From assembly GCA_030272155.1 (NCBI GenBank), contig CP126193.1, forward strand, positions 2,604,001-2,668,000: a DNA stretch of 64,000 bases, given 5' to 3'. How positions within the stretch are numbered: the first letter of the stretch is position 1; each line of letters begins with the position of its first letter. A program made the translations under genes and the position numbers. Shown piece by piece: positions 44,497 to 61,588 of this stretch. Origin of the DNA: Tetradesmus obliquus. Its lineage: Eukaryota; Chlorophyta; Chlorophyceae; Sphaeropleales; Scenedesmaceae. The notes beneath the pieces were generated by a model. That model ran no database searches. It saw only the letters and a list, made by a program, of their open reading frames with translations, and was not told the origin of the DNA.

Positions 44497-46222
44497 ATGT
44501 CAGCTGGTGCTGCTGCTGCTGCTGTTCCCCAGATTGCCAAGGCAGCAAACCTTTGGACTGAGTGGAACGATACGCATGTACGAGCACAAAAGTTGCAGCC
44601 ACAAAAGCGCTTGACCCAGTCAGCACGGGCAGAAACCGTGACAATATTCATGTCCATGGATGTGACTGCAGGGGGCTTGTTGCCAGGCACTCAGCTCTGC
44701 TGTCAACATTTCTGAGCGGCTAGAGGTGGGTCAGTGGCCATGATCTCAGTTACCACCTGCAACGGCATTGCTATGTGCAGCAGCATTGCCTATGTGTGTA
44801 TGTGACGGTCTCACCCCTTGGATGCCTGCTGTGTGGCTGGCCCTTTCCTTTCACTTGTACAGGTGCTGTCGGATGGCAAAGTGTTTGCAGACCTCTGCCA
44901 GCTGCCAGAAGTGCAGCAAAATGTCTTGGCAAAGCAGGCAGCTTCGTTCAACAAGGCATTGGCGCTGCTGCACAGCCACCAGTGAGTGGCGCACGCACAG
45001 CTATTGTCTGCCAGTTACGTGCACCAGAGCGCCAGGCTGCACTGCACCTGAGCTAATGAGCGCTTACACGCTGAAATGTTCGCCTGCTACTTGCCTGCGT
45101 GTCAAGTTTCTCAGGTTTGTCAAGCAGTCAAACAACACCATCTGACACGTACACCGTGTTGTGTGTGGCTGTTCTGCACCTGCAGTGACTCTCTGAAGGG
45201 CATTGTGAGGGAGTTGGAGAGGCTGCACATTGAAGCAGGGCGCAGCCTCAGCGCAGCAACAAATCTGGAAGCTGCCGCAACACCTGTAGGGCCACAGCCA
45301 ACGGTAGTTGAGTGTGTAGAGGCGCTGCAAGACATGTGGTGAGCACCTGGATGCTGGCAGCTTGCACACACACAGCCAAAGCAGCTGGTGGGCCTGCCAG
45401 TCCCTAAAGACGCACAGCCCTGATGCTCAACAGTCCTGCAAGCTGCATTCAGTGCAGCCCCACAGCCAAGGGCAGGATGTTGAACGTAACACAGCTATAT
45501 GTACAGCTTGCGCCCGGATGCCATTTCACGTTGAGCACCAAGCTCCGCTGCAACTGTCCATCTGTGGCTACTAAACCTATCATTGCCTTTCAGTTGAGTG
45601 CTGCCTTATGATGGTGGCCACATTGACACTGCCGCAACGAGCTTCAGTGACACGTTGGCATGCACGCATTGCTCAGGCTGACAGGTGCCTCATCCGCTTT
45701 GCAATGCAGGTTGATGTGCAAGAATGAACTGCTGCTGAAAATCGCTGCCGCTAGCCTTGTTACGCTGGACTTGAGCCCAGCCGACTCTGCTGCACTCATG
45801 GCATGCTATCAACGTAAGCCCCACGCTGTGCTGGCCGCTGCAGTCGTCACTCGGACTACAAAGATGCACCTTTGACTGGTGGTGGCTGCAGCAGCTTGCA
45901 TATACAAGCAAAACGCAGGAATAGAGAATGAGCGACAGCAGTGGCAGTGGCCGGTAGTGCAGCCTAGGCAGAATGACAGGGCGTGACAGTGGATGCAGGT
46001 GCTGGCCAGCTGCATGAAACTGTAGCAGTACTTCATCGCTGCAGCATGCCAAAGCACCCATTTGTCCTGAAACACAGGCCCTCAGCTGTGCTATTTTGTT
46101 TGTCAACCTCGCCGTGTGCTTTTCTGTTGCTGCTTGCAGGCCAGCCAAATGTACAGCCAGTCAAGGCAAACATAGTGCTTGCCTTGCTCAAGGAGACTGC
46201 GCCGGCACCCAGTCAACGATGA
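44497..46222 (+). CDS. Small conserved protein of the At5g43822 / C1orf109 (AIRIM)-like group
   Basis: Predicted 197 aa in six exons: 44497-44577, 44672-44725, 44863-44981, 45186-45338, 45710-45813, 46140-46222, in phase. The order of helices and the blocks LAKQAASFNKALALL, GIVRELERLHIEAGR, PTVVECVEALQDMW and KNELLLKIAAASL match what I recall of the plant At5g43822 family and, more distantly, human C1orf109. That human protein is linked to late 60S maturation; a role here is inferred. The protein is mostly helical, with no signal peptide or membrane segment. Exons 1 and 2 (27 and 18 codons) are less certain: they were chosen because they give an ATG, consistent phase and the expected ALSSAVNISERLE helix. 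A TGTAA lies at 46735-46739. Confidence 0.62.
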
Positions 46223-46734
46223 CGCTCATACCCTTGATGCCTTCGGATGCATTGCAAAGAAGAGGGTCACGGGGCGGGGCGGGGAACCGGTACATTCAAG
46301 TTCAACTGATTATGGCTGGACATCCAGCCATGTGGCAGTGTGGTACCTGCCGCACGCGTGCAGGTGCACTACACCGCACGTCTAACACTGTGGGAGACAC
46401 TGCATGAACGGCGGGTCGTCCTTGCATTGCAGAAGGCATGCTGGTCTGCTTTAGGTGTGCGTTGTGTTGGACTATATTGTTACACGTATTGAGAGGAACA
46501 CACTGCCTGAGTCAGCCTGATCAAAATTGTCGGACGAACTGGACGGTTTTTGGCCAAGGGCAAGCCAGCTTATCTTGATCTTGTTCAGGTGGAGCTCGGC
46601 TCTGTGCAGATTATGATAGTCAGCTGCTTTGCAGCTAAGCAATGCACGTTGAGACACAAACTCTCTGTGAACACACTACACGTCGCTCACTATCAGATGC
46701 ACACCACTGCTATGCTGAGCAGCCACTAGGTACC

Positions 46735-46739
46735 TGTAA
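46735..46739 (+). terminator. Candidate TGTAA polyadenylation signal
   Basis: TGTAA about 510 bp past the stop of the C1orf109-like gene, consistent with chlorophyte 3' UTR lengths. Chance occurrence cannot be excluded. Confidence 0.3.
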
Positions 46740-46884
46740 CATTTTATGACACTCAGAACTTTTTGACTAAGTAGAGAAGGTCTGACGTGTTGAAACTTGA
46801 GTTTATGATGATTCTTATGTACTTAGCCAACGGCTGCGAGGGCGTCGGACACGAGGGCAGGTACTGGTGCACGACTGCAGCAAA

Positions 46885-46895
46885 GAAGTTTCCAG
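46885..46895 (+). promoter_or_regulatory. Candidate heat shock element upstream of HSP70
   Basis: GAAGTTTCCAG fits two alternating nGAAn units (GAAnnTTCC), about 300 bp upstream of the HSP70 ATG. A third unit is imperfect, so this is a weak candidate. Confidence 0.28.
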
Positions 46896-47198
46896 GCAGC
46901 AGAAGGCTGACACGCGGACATGTGGTTCTCGACAAGAGTCTGTTTCTGATTAATCGCCGGTCAAAAGGATTTGGGTGCGCCCAGCTGCATGCAAAGACAT
47001 TTCGCGGGCGTGAGGTTTTGAACGGCGGGTTTTCACCACGCTGTCTGCAGCTGCTTCTATATTGTTTGTGGCCACCACCTGTTCCTCACCTTTAACGTGC
47101 GTTGGTCGAGTTGTATCGTCGTTGCAGCTCGTTGCCATACACTGCACACCTCATTGCTGAGAAGAAGTCACTAGTCTCTTAGCAAGACAGCAGCAAAG

Positions 47199-51635
<4,437 letters not shown>

Positions 51636-52930
51636 GCAGCAGCAGCAGCTTGAAACCTCAACCATGCAGCTGCTGCTGTGTCGCCAGTCGGGGGGTCTTT
51701 CAGCCATAGCCATGGTTGGGAGCCAGTGCACCTGCAGGCGCTTGGCGGTCGGCTGTTGGTTGGGTTTGCGTTGTGGAGTGTGGCCAGAAGCCTTCTAGGG
51801 CGGGGCAGGTGCCAGCCCAGCAGCACCGCAGCTGGCTGTGCTCTGGTTTGGCACCTGCTGATGGCTGGATAGTATCTTTGTGTTGTTGCTGGTGGTGGCG
51901 CGCAGCTGTCGCAGCATGCGGTTGCAGGAAGCAGGTGGCGGGGTGTGCATGCCTAGCTGTGACGTGTGCGGTGCCAGGCTGTCCGGATGGATGCTTGCCT
52001 GGTGTGCAAAGCACAGGCTGTGCCCAATCTTCCTGTGTGCTACAGGCAATTGCTTGTATATACCTTGCGCGGACCAATAACCTGCAGCAGTCAATGCAGG
52101 CGGGTGCTTGCCTGGTTGCTGTGAGATGCTGGATGGATGTGTGCATGCAATTGGTGTCGCAGGCTTTGGAATCTCAATTGTTAGTGCACGGCGGGTTGCC
52201 TGCCAAATGATTGTTTTGAGAGTGGTGCGATAAGCACCAGTGATTGCAGTCATGCTATGCGTATGCTCGCTAGAGCACTCAGCTGCAGTACAGGTTGTCA
52301 GCGGCATGCACGCAGCTGCAACAGGCAGCGTAGCATGGCGAGAAGTATAGAGCAGGTGCCCTCTTTGTGCTGTGTACATACGTCTGGAAGAGTGGTGCAG
52401 CACTGTTGGTAACCAGAAGATATCACTTTTGTATGCCTGCGAGTTCTGGCAGTCGACAAGTGCACTCAAAGTGCATCAACTGCAACTCTGTATACTACAG
52501 TGGCAGCCAGTGCCCGCAGAGGTGCCAATGCAATCAAGCATTCCAAAACCACCTGACAGTCAGTGCGGCACCGCTCCAGGACCCTGTCCCAGCCAAACAC
52601 GTGTTTCTAAGAGCTTTCCTGCAGCTGCAGCACCATCTTGTGCGCCTCTGCCCCAAGGTTGGGGTGACTGTTATGTACAGCACGCAAGGCGTCACAAAAC
52701 AGTTGTTAACAGGTGACAGCAACAGCTTAACCGAATACTCCAGCTGATACTGCCTGTAGATTGCTGATACGGCATTGTTCATCTCTCGGATTGCATAGGA
52801 ACCAACACACAGCTCTACAAGGGATCCCACCTGGACAGTTCCTGCTGCTCTTGCACCACCCCGGCATTGCTGCTTGGTGATCCTGCATCAGGCCCGGCTG
52901 CCCTCGGCCTAGTCTCATTAGCAAGTCGCC
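51636..52930. other. HSP70 3' UTR and IWS1 promoter region
   Basis: About 1.3 kb with no supported gene. Open frames here lack any recognisable domain and are not joined by plausible splice sites. Confidence 0.5.
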
Positions 52931-55900
52931 ATGTCGGATGGCGAGGACTTGTTTGATGAAGACTTCGAGGTGGGACGGATGATAGCGCAGCACGAGCTGC
53001 CCAACAGCTAGTAGAGCACCTTTTGCATCAGGATTCAGGCATTATGTCTTTAACAAACACAGGAGAGGCAGCCAGGTGCAGAGGAGCCTGCTGGCGCAGA
53101 CTTGTTTGATGATGAAGAGGGTGGGGAACTGCAAGAGGAGCTCCTGGAGGATGAGGGCGTGGCTGCAGAGGAGCCAAGCCCCGCCTCTGCTCCCGCCCCA
53201 AAAGCAGATAGAAATGAGATGCGCATGAAGCTGCAGCAGCTGGCCAGGAAGCACAAGGTGAGCAGGAAACAGCAATGCTGCAGCAGCAGCAGTTCCCGCA
53301 CATGCCAACATGTACAGCTGTGAGCTGTTGGCGGCAGCGCAAATATCAAGTGAGCACCACACAGTGTTTGTTTGTTGTTTTCTGTAAGCATCACACAGCA
53401 TCGGCATAAGCAGCTGCCGCTGTGTCTGCCTCTCTTCACCAGCCCAAGTCCAGCTCGTGCTCCCTGTCTCTCATGTCTCATTCGCTACTCATCATGCTGG
53501 GTGCATCAACACATTCATGAACCGCAGGCTGCAGCAGATGGTGGCGAGCCAGCGCCAAAGAAGAAGCGCAAGGATAGAGGCGACAAGCGCGAGCGGGGCA
53601 GCAGCAGACCGCAGCGGTTGCGGCGGCAAGGTGGCGACTCGCCAGAGGCAGGCGGCAGCAGGCAGGCAGCAGCAGCATATGAGGAGGTCCCAGAGGACCA
53701 GATACAGGAGACAGAAGCAGACCAGGACTTCATTGACGATGATGGTGAGCAGCACCACGCACACAACAGCAGCACCAGCGGCCGCTGCGACTGCAACTAT
53801 GCTGTAGATATGCCTGAGGACGTCAGCCGCAGCTGTTGTGGGGGAAGCAGCAGCAACAATCATCTGCACAAGCAGCAGCAGTCTTTTGTGTGCTGAGCAG
53901 GTGCATGGCAGCAGCATGGCATCATATTACGCTGGCAGCGTCAGCAGTACGCATGTCGGAAGGGGGAATGTGCTTGGCCATGGCTCTGCCATACAGGCAG
54001 GATTGTGAACATGCATGTGATGCTGCTGCCCCTGCTGCTGCTGCTGCTGCTGCGCAGGTGTGGCTGAGGAGGACCGCTATGAGGAGGACACGGCAGCATT
54101 GCTGGCAGCAGAGGAGGCTGAGGAAGCAGCGCCAGGCGACGAGGTGCGGCGCTGTTACACAGAAGCAGCCAGAGCACGCATATACATGCACAGCCAGCCA
54201 GCAGCAGCAGCAGCAGCAGCAGCACACAGGTATGCTGTTGCCACTGATTTTGTAAGTAACGCCGTTGATCACATGTTAATAACATGTTATTGTTGTGGCT
54301 GCGCCTGCTTCCAGGACGAGGAGGTGCCCACCAACATCATCGATGAGGTGCTGCACCGCCGCAAGCGCGCCAAGAGGCGAGACACAGACCAGGAGGTCAC
54401 GGACGAGGTCATGTCGCTGGTCAGCATGGTGAGCATGCGCTGCGGCTGCCGCTTGCAGGAAAGGGCGGGAAATGCTGGGCTGCTGCGTGTGCAGTTGCAT
54501 GTGCAGTAGTGTGGCTGTGGCTGGCATGAGTAGCTGCGGCCGTGCTGCGCAAGGTCGGGCAATGGGCTGCTTGGCTAGATCGCTGTCGAGTCTGCAGCAG
54601 CATGGCATCCCTATTTGATGCGTCAGAGTGCATCACATGGTGCACAGCGTGCTGCCGTATGTGGCACGGTTCACTCCTGTCATGCATGTATCCACGCACG
54701 GCTGGCTCCCAGCGCCCCACCACAGCTCTTACCCTGCTGCTGGAGGATCTGCTCGCGCTGCTGTGCCCCAACGTCACATGTGTGCTTCACCCCCATCAAC
54801 GCTGGCTGCAGATGACAGCGTGTGCCGAGAAGGACGCGTCGGCCATGGAGGCAAAGCCGCCGCAGCCGGCCATCGACAAGCTCAAGGCGCTGGGCAACGT
54901 GGGCAGCACGCTGCGGCAGCGCAAGTACCACGAGATGTTCCTGGCCACCAAGGGGCTCAACGCCATGGCGGCGTGAGTGGCTGCGGCTGCGTCCTTGCAG
55001 ATGTGAATGCAGCCGTCCTGGGTCAGCGCTTGCAGCGCTCGACCCGCTTATGCGCAGCACAGCAGCGACCATGCACGCAATGTCGGCAAATGTGGCTGGC
55101 TCGGCGTGTGTGCTGCAGATGAGACATAGTGCACCTGGTTGACATGCAATCAACTGCAGGTAGCTGTCTTCATGCCTGCCTGGCTGACCTCTGCTTCCTC
55201 TGTTGCTGCTGCTGCTGTTGCTGCTGCTGCTGGTGCATCACCTGCTGCTGCTGCTGCTGCTGGTGCTGCTGCTGGTGCATCACCTGCTGCAGCTGGCTGC
55301 GGCCGTACAGCAACGGCACGCTGCCCAATGCCAAGGTACGTGGCGAGCTGGTGGACCTGCTGGCGCTGCTGGCGCTGGACACCACCAACGACTACGTGCG
55401 CGAGCGCCTGGAGGAGAGCGAGCTGGGCAAGATCATCATGTTCTACTACAAGAACCCCAACGAGTCCAGTGAGTGGGGCTGGCTGTGGCTTGCTGCACGG
55501 CTGGAGCGCGGCTGGATTGCGGCGCTGATTGTGTTCAGGGATTGTACTCGTCGTGTTTTGGCAGGTGTCGGGCATGCATGTGGAGACAGGCGTCAGTGTA
55601 AACAGCAACGCTTGATACTGGTGTTGCAGCTGTAAGCGTTCTTGCTGCGTTCTGAGTGTGCTGCTGCTGCTGCTGCATGCGGTTTGCTGTGACACAACAG
55701 TGCCTCTGCGCTCCAAGTGCCGCGACCTGATCCAGGCCTGGTCCGCGCCCATCTTTGCTGACAACGACGAGGAGCTGCGCAAGCGGCGGCAGCGCGAGCG
55801 CGCACACAGGTGCGAGTGGCAACATGTGCGCTGCTGCAGTGGTTTGTTTGTGTTTGCATGGTGTGGCAACTTGGGCCGTAGTATGAGCCTGTGGGATGCG

Positions 55901-55992
55901 CAGCTGCAACTTGCTGGTGGTCTGTGGGGATCATTTGCTGCCTGTCGCTTGTTGCTCATGCCGCCTGCTGGTGCTGCTGCTGTTGGTGCTGG

Positions 55993-56028
<36 letters not shown>

Positions 56029-56610
56029 GGCGTGTGCAGGCAGCGCCAGGCTGCGGAGCGCGCCGACCGTGAGCGCCAGGAGCAGCGCGAGGCTGAGGAG
56101 GCTGAGCGGCGGCGCAAGATGAACCCCAAGGAGAAGGGCTTCAGGTGTGTGGCCGGTGTGCAGCACGCGGTGGCTTGCGGTGAAGCAGTTTAGGTATCAC
56201 GTCTGCTGGAAGTGTCATGCTCATTGTGCCCGCATAGGCGGGACCTGTGTCAGGCTGCTAGGCTGGCTTGCATGAGTAGCGTTCCTGCGGCATTGCTGTC
56301 ATTGCCTTCGCGCTGCGTCGTCCGCGCCTGCTGTATGTTTGCTGCCGTGCCGCACTGCAGGCAGCGCGCGTCTGTGCCGCAGCCCAGCAAGATGGACTTT
56401 GTCATCAACCCGGGCAGCAGAATGGACCCGCTGGACGCCTCGCTGCAGCGCAGCGGCGCAGCAGGCGGTGGCGGCAGCGCAGCGGCGGGCGGCAAGGCCA
56501 ATGCATTGCCCATTGGCGGCAAGCTGGGCAAGGTGCTGCAACAGCGCAAGCGTGGGCCTCGGGACCGCATGGGCGGCATGAGCGTGGAGGGGCGCGGCAT
56601 ACAGATGTAG
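52931..56610 (+). CDS. IWS1: IWS1/SPN1 transcription elongation factor
   Basis: Predicted 483 aa in ten exons: 52931-52969, 53063-53257, 53528-53744, 54058-54143, 54315-54428, 54812-54972, 55293-55468, 55701-55809, 56040-56144, 56361-56610, in phase. IWS1 binds Spt6 and RNA polymerase II, and acts in elongation, histone modification and mRNA export. The N-terminal third is acidic and disordered (MSDGEDLFDEDFE, DLFDDEEGGE) with a basic patch (PKKKRKDRGDKRERG), as in all IWS1 proteins. The folded TFIIS N-terminal-like domain spans exons 6-8: AIDKLKALGN, WLRPYSNGTLPNAKV, LLALDTTNDYVRER, SELGKIIMFYYKNP, LIQAWSAPIF. The basic C-terminal region (KMNPKEKGFR, GRGIQM) completes it. Exon 3 could start at the next CAG without shifting frame. 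The start ATG is the first of the exon and gives the expected acidic N-terminus. Confidence 0.93.
55995..56027 (+). repeat. (CTG)11 run next to IWS1 exon 9 acceptor
   Basis: Eleven CTG units end 12 bp before the acceptor AG of exon 9, in place of an ordinary polypyrimidine tract. A similar duplicated CTG-rich block precedes exon 7 (55203-55290). Confidence 0.92.
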
Positions 56611-58167
56611 GTGCAGGTGTGTTGCAGCAGGATGTGTTGGGATTGATGGTACAGTGCGGCACGGGTGATGGCGGCGTTGTTTGCTGGTGCCTGGTGGCGG
56701 TGTGAGGCTGTCGCAGTGGGGGCGCGGCGCCGTGTGTTGTGTGCAAGTAGGGTTGGTTGCGTTGGCGGCAGGAGTTGTGCAGTTGTAGCAGTGCTACGCA
56801 GGTCTTTCCTTGCAGATGACTTGTGGGCTGTGTGTGCTGCTGGCGAGACTGGGCGTACAGCAGCTGAGGCCGAGGCGGTGAATGCTGCGCATGTGCAAGG
56901 TTGCAGGGTTTTCCTTTTTGGCTGGATGCGGTGGGTTCCAGCATCGAAAAGCGAAGATGATTGGTTTGTACGAGCCCAATCATGAGGCCCAGACTGTCGC
57001 CTTGCGGCTGCACGCTAGTGCTTCTGATGCTTTTTTGCATTGAGTGGTAGCTATGCTAGATGACAAATACTAGCAAGCTGCATGTCTGTGCAGCAGGCTG
57101 TTCTGCTGCTGCTCAAAGCAGCGACCGCGTACCTGGATGGGATGGTTGGCTTAGCAGCGCTTGTGCAGGCTGGTGCAGTTGCTGGCTGCGTTGGCAGTGG
57201 CTGCAACGGTGTGTGTTTCGTACTGGGTGCATCTAGCGCTCGGGTGCTTTTCACAGCAATGTTTAGTGGCACTGTCCATGGTTGCCGCAACGGTGTTCTA
57301 ACTATTCGAAATGGTTACGGCTGTGGTGTTTTAACCAATGGCGATCACCACATGTTGATGCAAATGTTGCCACTGACACAGAGCAGGGTGATCACCTCAT
57401 GAGGGCCGCTGTACGGTGCACATATGCAGTTGAATGGGCCAATACGGCAAGTGCCACCTGCCTGCTACTATGCATAGCCTAAACCTGCTGGAAATTCGGA
57501 TTCAGGCGCTTACTGCAGAGATGAAAGCAACCTCGTGGCTTCCTGTTGTGTGTTACCTGCAACTTTTACACTGAACCTGCATGAACCTTGGACGCCCAGC
57601 TGCAGCACCCTAAAAGAACAATCAAACTGGTGCCTCGCCATGCTTAACCAAGGGCTGTATTTCAAAGCCTGAGGCGTCAACTTGAGACCTTTAGGTGGCA
57701 CCAACAGGTGCGTAGATGCATCGTGTGGCGTTGTGTGGAGGGGGCCCCCGACCTCTTCCTCAAGGCAACCTCAGCACAGGAGCCTACAACGCTGATCGAA
57801 ACAATTTAAAAAAGGGGGTAACGTTGCATGGCCTGCAATTGCACACCTGCTGCTCATTGATGTCATTTTGGTTTGAATCAAACCACAACAAGCAGCGTTC
57901 GGCGAGTACCTGGCAGTACTTAAGCAAACACGTCGCCACGTTCATATCGTTCTCTGTCTCCCATAGTCGTTGCTCTTTCGTGGACAGCTGTAGCCAGCAA
58001 GCGCGCGCCAGTCGCTTTTACCCCAGCTGCGGTCGTATCTTCCTGCAATTGCACCAGGTAAAGGTTATTATAGTCTTTATATAGTCTCTGGTCAGCCATG
58101 CAGCCAGCGTCTTGGTGTTCGTAGGTCAGCAGCAGAAGTAGTGTCGCCCTTCAGCTGCGAACATCGG
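56611..58167. other. IWS1 3' UTR and upstream region of the first paralogue
   Basis: No gene supported. It holds the 15-bp palindrome at 57870-57884 and the 11-mer GCTCTTTCGTG near 57970, both shared with the upstream region of the second paralogue. Confidence 0.5.
57870..57884. promoter_or_regulatory. 15-bp palindrome upstream of paralogue 1
   Basis: GGTTTGAATCAAACC, arms of 7 around a central A, about 285 bp upstream of the start codon at 58168. A closely similar palindrome lies upstream of the second paralogue. Possible binding site for a dimeric regulator (inference). Confidence 0.4.
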
Positions 58168-59159
58168 ATGTTTGACATCTTGTCGTCTGCCACCGTGTCT
58201 GCCTCGCTCGACTGCAGGATAAGGTCTTTGAGCCCTCTGGACACCCAGGCGATGGCAAACCTGCTCAGCATGGCAGGTGAGCTTGTTGTTGCTCAGCAGA
58301 CCATGCATGCAGGAGCAGCAGCACAGCAGCAGCATCATGAAGCAAATAGCCCAGTAACAACCAGCTGCAGCCCCTGCATCAGCTGCCTGTATTATATATG
58401 CAAAATCTGGTTTATTTAATAAACATACCCGCTATACATGCTGTTTTCGATAGTTGTTCCATGCATGCCAGCAAGTCCACCTGCACCTGCTCTGCTGTCC
58501 TTGCAGGCGCGTGCTGCACCCAGGCCGCCAGCAGCAGCACCAGATCACATTGGGTGGCCATTCCAACGCCCGCACGCCACACTCAAGTGTGCATGCAGCA
58601 GCGCAGCGTCCTCCCTGTGACGCCTGCTGCCTTCAGGTCTCTCCCAAGCAGCATCAATACCTTGGGCAGTTTCTACCTCAGCAGCGACAACCTCGTCCGC
58701 CTGCCAAGCCCTTCTTGCCCTGCCAGCAGCAGCGCCAAGACCCACTGCCCTGCGTGGCAGCTGAGCTGCAGCTTACCGCTTCCTGCAGCTGCACCAGGCA
58801 GTTCCCTGACCTGCCTGTGCGCCGACTGGCCACTGCTGCTGCCAGACAACAGCGCCAGCAGCGGCACCACGTGCAGCAGCACAAGCGCGCCCCACAGTGC
58901 TGCTGCCGCAGACACCGTCGCCAACGTCCTTCTTCTTCTGGGCAACGTCAATGAGAGCAGTGCTGTGGTCATCAGGGAGAGCAGCAGCAGCAACGTGAGG
59001 ACTGGTGACTCATCATCGGTCACTGCTGCAGCGACGGCTCCTGTGTCTGCCATGCATGGTATTGGGCGTGGTTGCCCTCCCAACGCGCCTGCGCGCCGGC
59101 GTCCTCCCGTGATGCTGCTGCCTGCTGAGGAGCTGCCAGGCCTGCTGCTGGCGGCATGA
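58168..59159 (+). CDS. Unrecognised protein, paralogue 1 of a local pair
   Basis: Predicted 253 aa in two exons (58168-58276, 58507-59159; the junction reads SMA/GACCTQ). I do not recognise the family. There is no signal peptide or clear membrane anchor. The composition is Ser/Ala/Thr-rich with scattered Cys, probably largely disordered. It shares with the gene at 62003-62892 the blocks WVAIPT, LPVTPAAFRSLP, WPLLLPDNS and DTVANVLLLLG, and a 29-residue identical C-terminus (GCPPNAPARRRPP ... ELPGLLLAA). The conserved basic-then-hydrophobic tail suggests a docking or localisation motif. The ATG is the first in frame after an upstream stop. A TGTAA lies at 59695-59699. Function unknown. Confidence 0.7.
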
Positions 59160-59694
59160 GGGCTGAGGCTGGCATGCATGGTCGAGCCCGCGATGTGTGT
59201 GGGCGTGTGATTTGAAGGTGGTGCTGTGTTTCTTCAAGCAAGCCACCAGCTTACCATTGTTTGTGGGATTTGTATTTTTTCGAGAGGCCGGCATGAGTCA
59301 GTCTGCTGGGATGTGAGGCGACCTTTGCAGGACAGCGTGTAGTCATTTGGTGACAGTGCTTTTCAGCGGTCACTACTGGTTCAGGGGTCACGATAGGGTC
59401 CAGGGGTATAGGATGTTCAGGCTGAGCCTCTGCTTGTTGTGAACTTAACCATCTAATTCCAGCGGTAATCCGCCGGTACATACAATTAAGTTACCTGCCA
59501 GCAACCTGGCAGCAGTGATCTGCATGTGTTGCAGTGACATGCTGTATGTGCCTGCAAAGACACGTGCCCACCATTTGGTGGTGCACTGCCCAGTCAGCCT
59601 TGGCTGGGGCACAGGCTTGTGCTTTTGCATGCATGCATGGTTCCCGGGACGGCGCACAGCATGCCAGCTACGCATATGTTTGGCTTACCACCTT

Positions 59695-59699
59695 TGTAA
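59695..59699 (+). terminator. Candidate TGTAA polyadenylation signal of paralogue 1
   Basis: TGTAA about 535 bp past the stop codon; low information on its own. Confidence 0.28.
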
Positions 59700-61588
59700 T
59701 AGTGTCGCTTTGCTGCACATTGTTGTCGGCAGCAGATGCAGCGTGTTTGGAATGGCGTGTCAGTAAGGACTTGGTGTATGTGTTCCCGTGAGGCTGTGGT
59801 GTATGTTCGCCGACCTTTGTCATGGTGGCATGGTCTTTTGTGTGTGTACACAGGACAGACACATTGTGAACAATGGGCCACAGGGCCAGCTGCAGCCAGT
59901 TGCACAATATGGATGGCACCTGCGTACAGCTGCTATGCCACCAGCGTGATTTTCTGGGTGCTCCTGATAACTAAACAGTAGTAGTAGATTAATTCCCTGT
60001 TTGACATAAAACCAGCTGACTGTGAAGCAGCTGAAACATGCTGGCATTGTGATCACATGTTTGACAGCACTCCCTGGTATTTCTTAGGAGGGTGTACACC
60101 AACATGTTGGTCGGGTGTGTCACCAAAAGTGTGGATGATCTCAAGACATTTCGTGTGCTGTGTTTGTTGCAAATGTGCACATTGATGATCAATATGTTTT
60201 GGGACCAGGTCTCTGTCCAGCAGAGATACATGTCGTGTAGCAGGCACTGCAGCCAGCAGCCTGTTCAGCTGTGTTATGTTGCAGGGCGTGATTGATGGCG
60301 TGCTTGATGACTCAATGACCTGTTGGAGCCAGCAGGATGATTGATGGGGATGCTGCCTATATTATGTGGCATGCCGCACTCGCCTTGACACTATCATTTT
60401 ATTATACTGATGTAGTTGACCTCTGTTGTGAGGGCTGCTCTGGGAGGAGCATGTGTGTGGGACCATGCACACATGCATGTGTACATGTCAGGTATACATG
60501 CATGTGTGTGCATGCAGTGTACGCACCCCACGGTGACAGCAGCAGGTTCGGCACCACTTCTGTGTCACCACGGGATACACACATTGATATGTGCTGAAAT
60601 TTATTGTGTACCATTTGTATCGGAGTATTTGCTAAATGCGTGCATCGCAGGCTGCTTGATTGGTAGAGTGGGGACTCCTTGCCGATGGTGCCCTGTTGCA
60701 CATATGACCTGCAACACTGCTTTGTGTCAGCATGCATGCTTGTAGGTGTGTGATAGCTTTCGCACGCCACGTGTCGTACCATAGGTGTGGTCACACTGCC
60801 TTGATAGATAGAGGTGACCTTATCTTGCTGTTTTGATTGGATCATGCAGGCTCCATCTCTTTTGTGGCTCTTGTGTGGGGGATGTGGGTGTGGGCAAGGG
60901 AGGTACCACGCTTCAGGTGCTGTTGTGTGTGCTGCCAAGCATGCAGGCGCCTGTGTTCTGTATCAGCAGTAGTCTGCCTGGCCTGCTGGCTTGCGGGTGA
61001 GCATCATTGATTGACAACCAGCAAGGCTAGGTGGTATCATTGTAGCATTGCGCAGCCATGAATGGCTACTTCGGGTGGTGGTAGTGGCGGTACTGCCTAC
61101 CAGTAATGCTGTATATTACTCCGCGTCGGGTGCTCCTTACAGCTGCGCCCCAGCGGTGGCCGTCTGTCTGGATGCCTCTTGCAGTTGAAAAAGGCAACAG
61201 TGGGCAAGGCTGTCACAGCGCAATGTCTTTGTTGGTATACTGCGGTAACAACTACGAAGAAGATTACATTTCGTTTTGCCAGACAAAAAGAGTGATTGTC
61301 CGAGGTTGTAAGCACATCTCGAACGGCAGAGGCCCGCCGCACGTGGTCCTGTGTCTATCGGTGGCATATGCCTATCAGCCCGTCCCCTTCATCACCCAGC
61401 TATGCAGTTTCGCAAGATGCAATTGCATCCCTCGAAAACACGATACGTCCTCTCGCCTGCTGCTGGCACTTTCAGCGAAGGCCCGGATCCGTGATGGTTG
61501 ATGAACTCTAAGATATAATACAGACGACGAAAAAATTACGGATGGACAAGGGTCGAGCAGCGAATCCAGCACAAGTCACTGTTATGTG

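Larger units (their letters stand above)
46223..47198. other. 3' UTR of the upstream gene and HSP70 promoter region
   Basis: No gene supported. It contains TGTAA (46735-46739), a heat-shock-element-like GAAGTTTCCAG (46885-46895) and a TATA-like TATATTG at about 47057, followed by the HSP70 start at 47199. Confidence 0.5.

Noticed and set aside
46787-47095. 102-codon plus-strand open frame upstream of HSP70
   Set aside because: It overlaps the expected HSP70 promoter and has no recognisable content.
61106-61501. 131-codon plus-strand open frame between the paralogues
   Set aside because: No similarity to the paralogues or to any family I know; nearby sequence has no matching splice structure.
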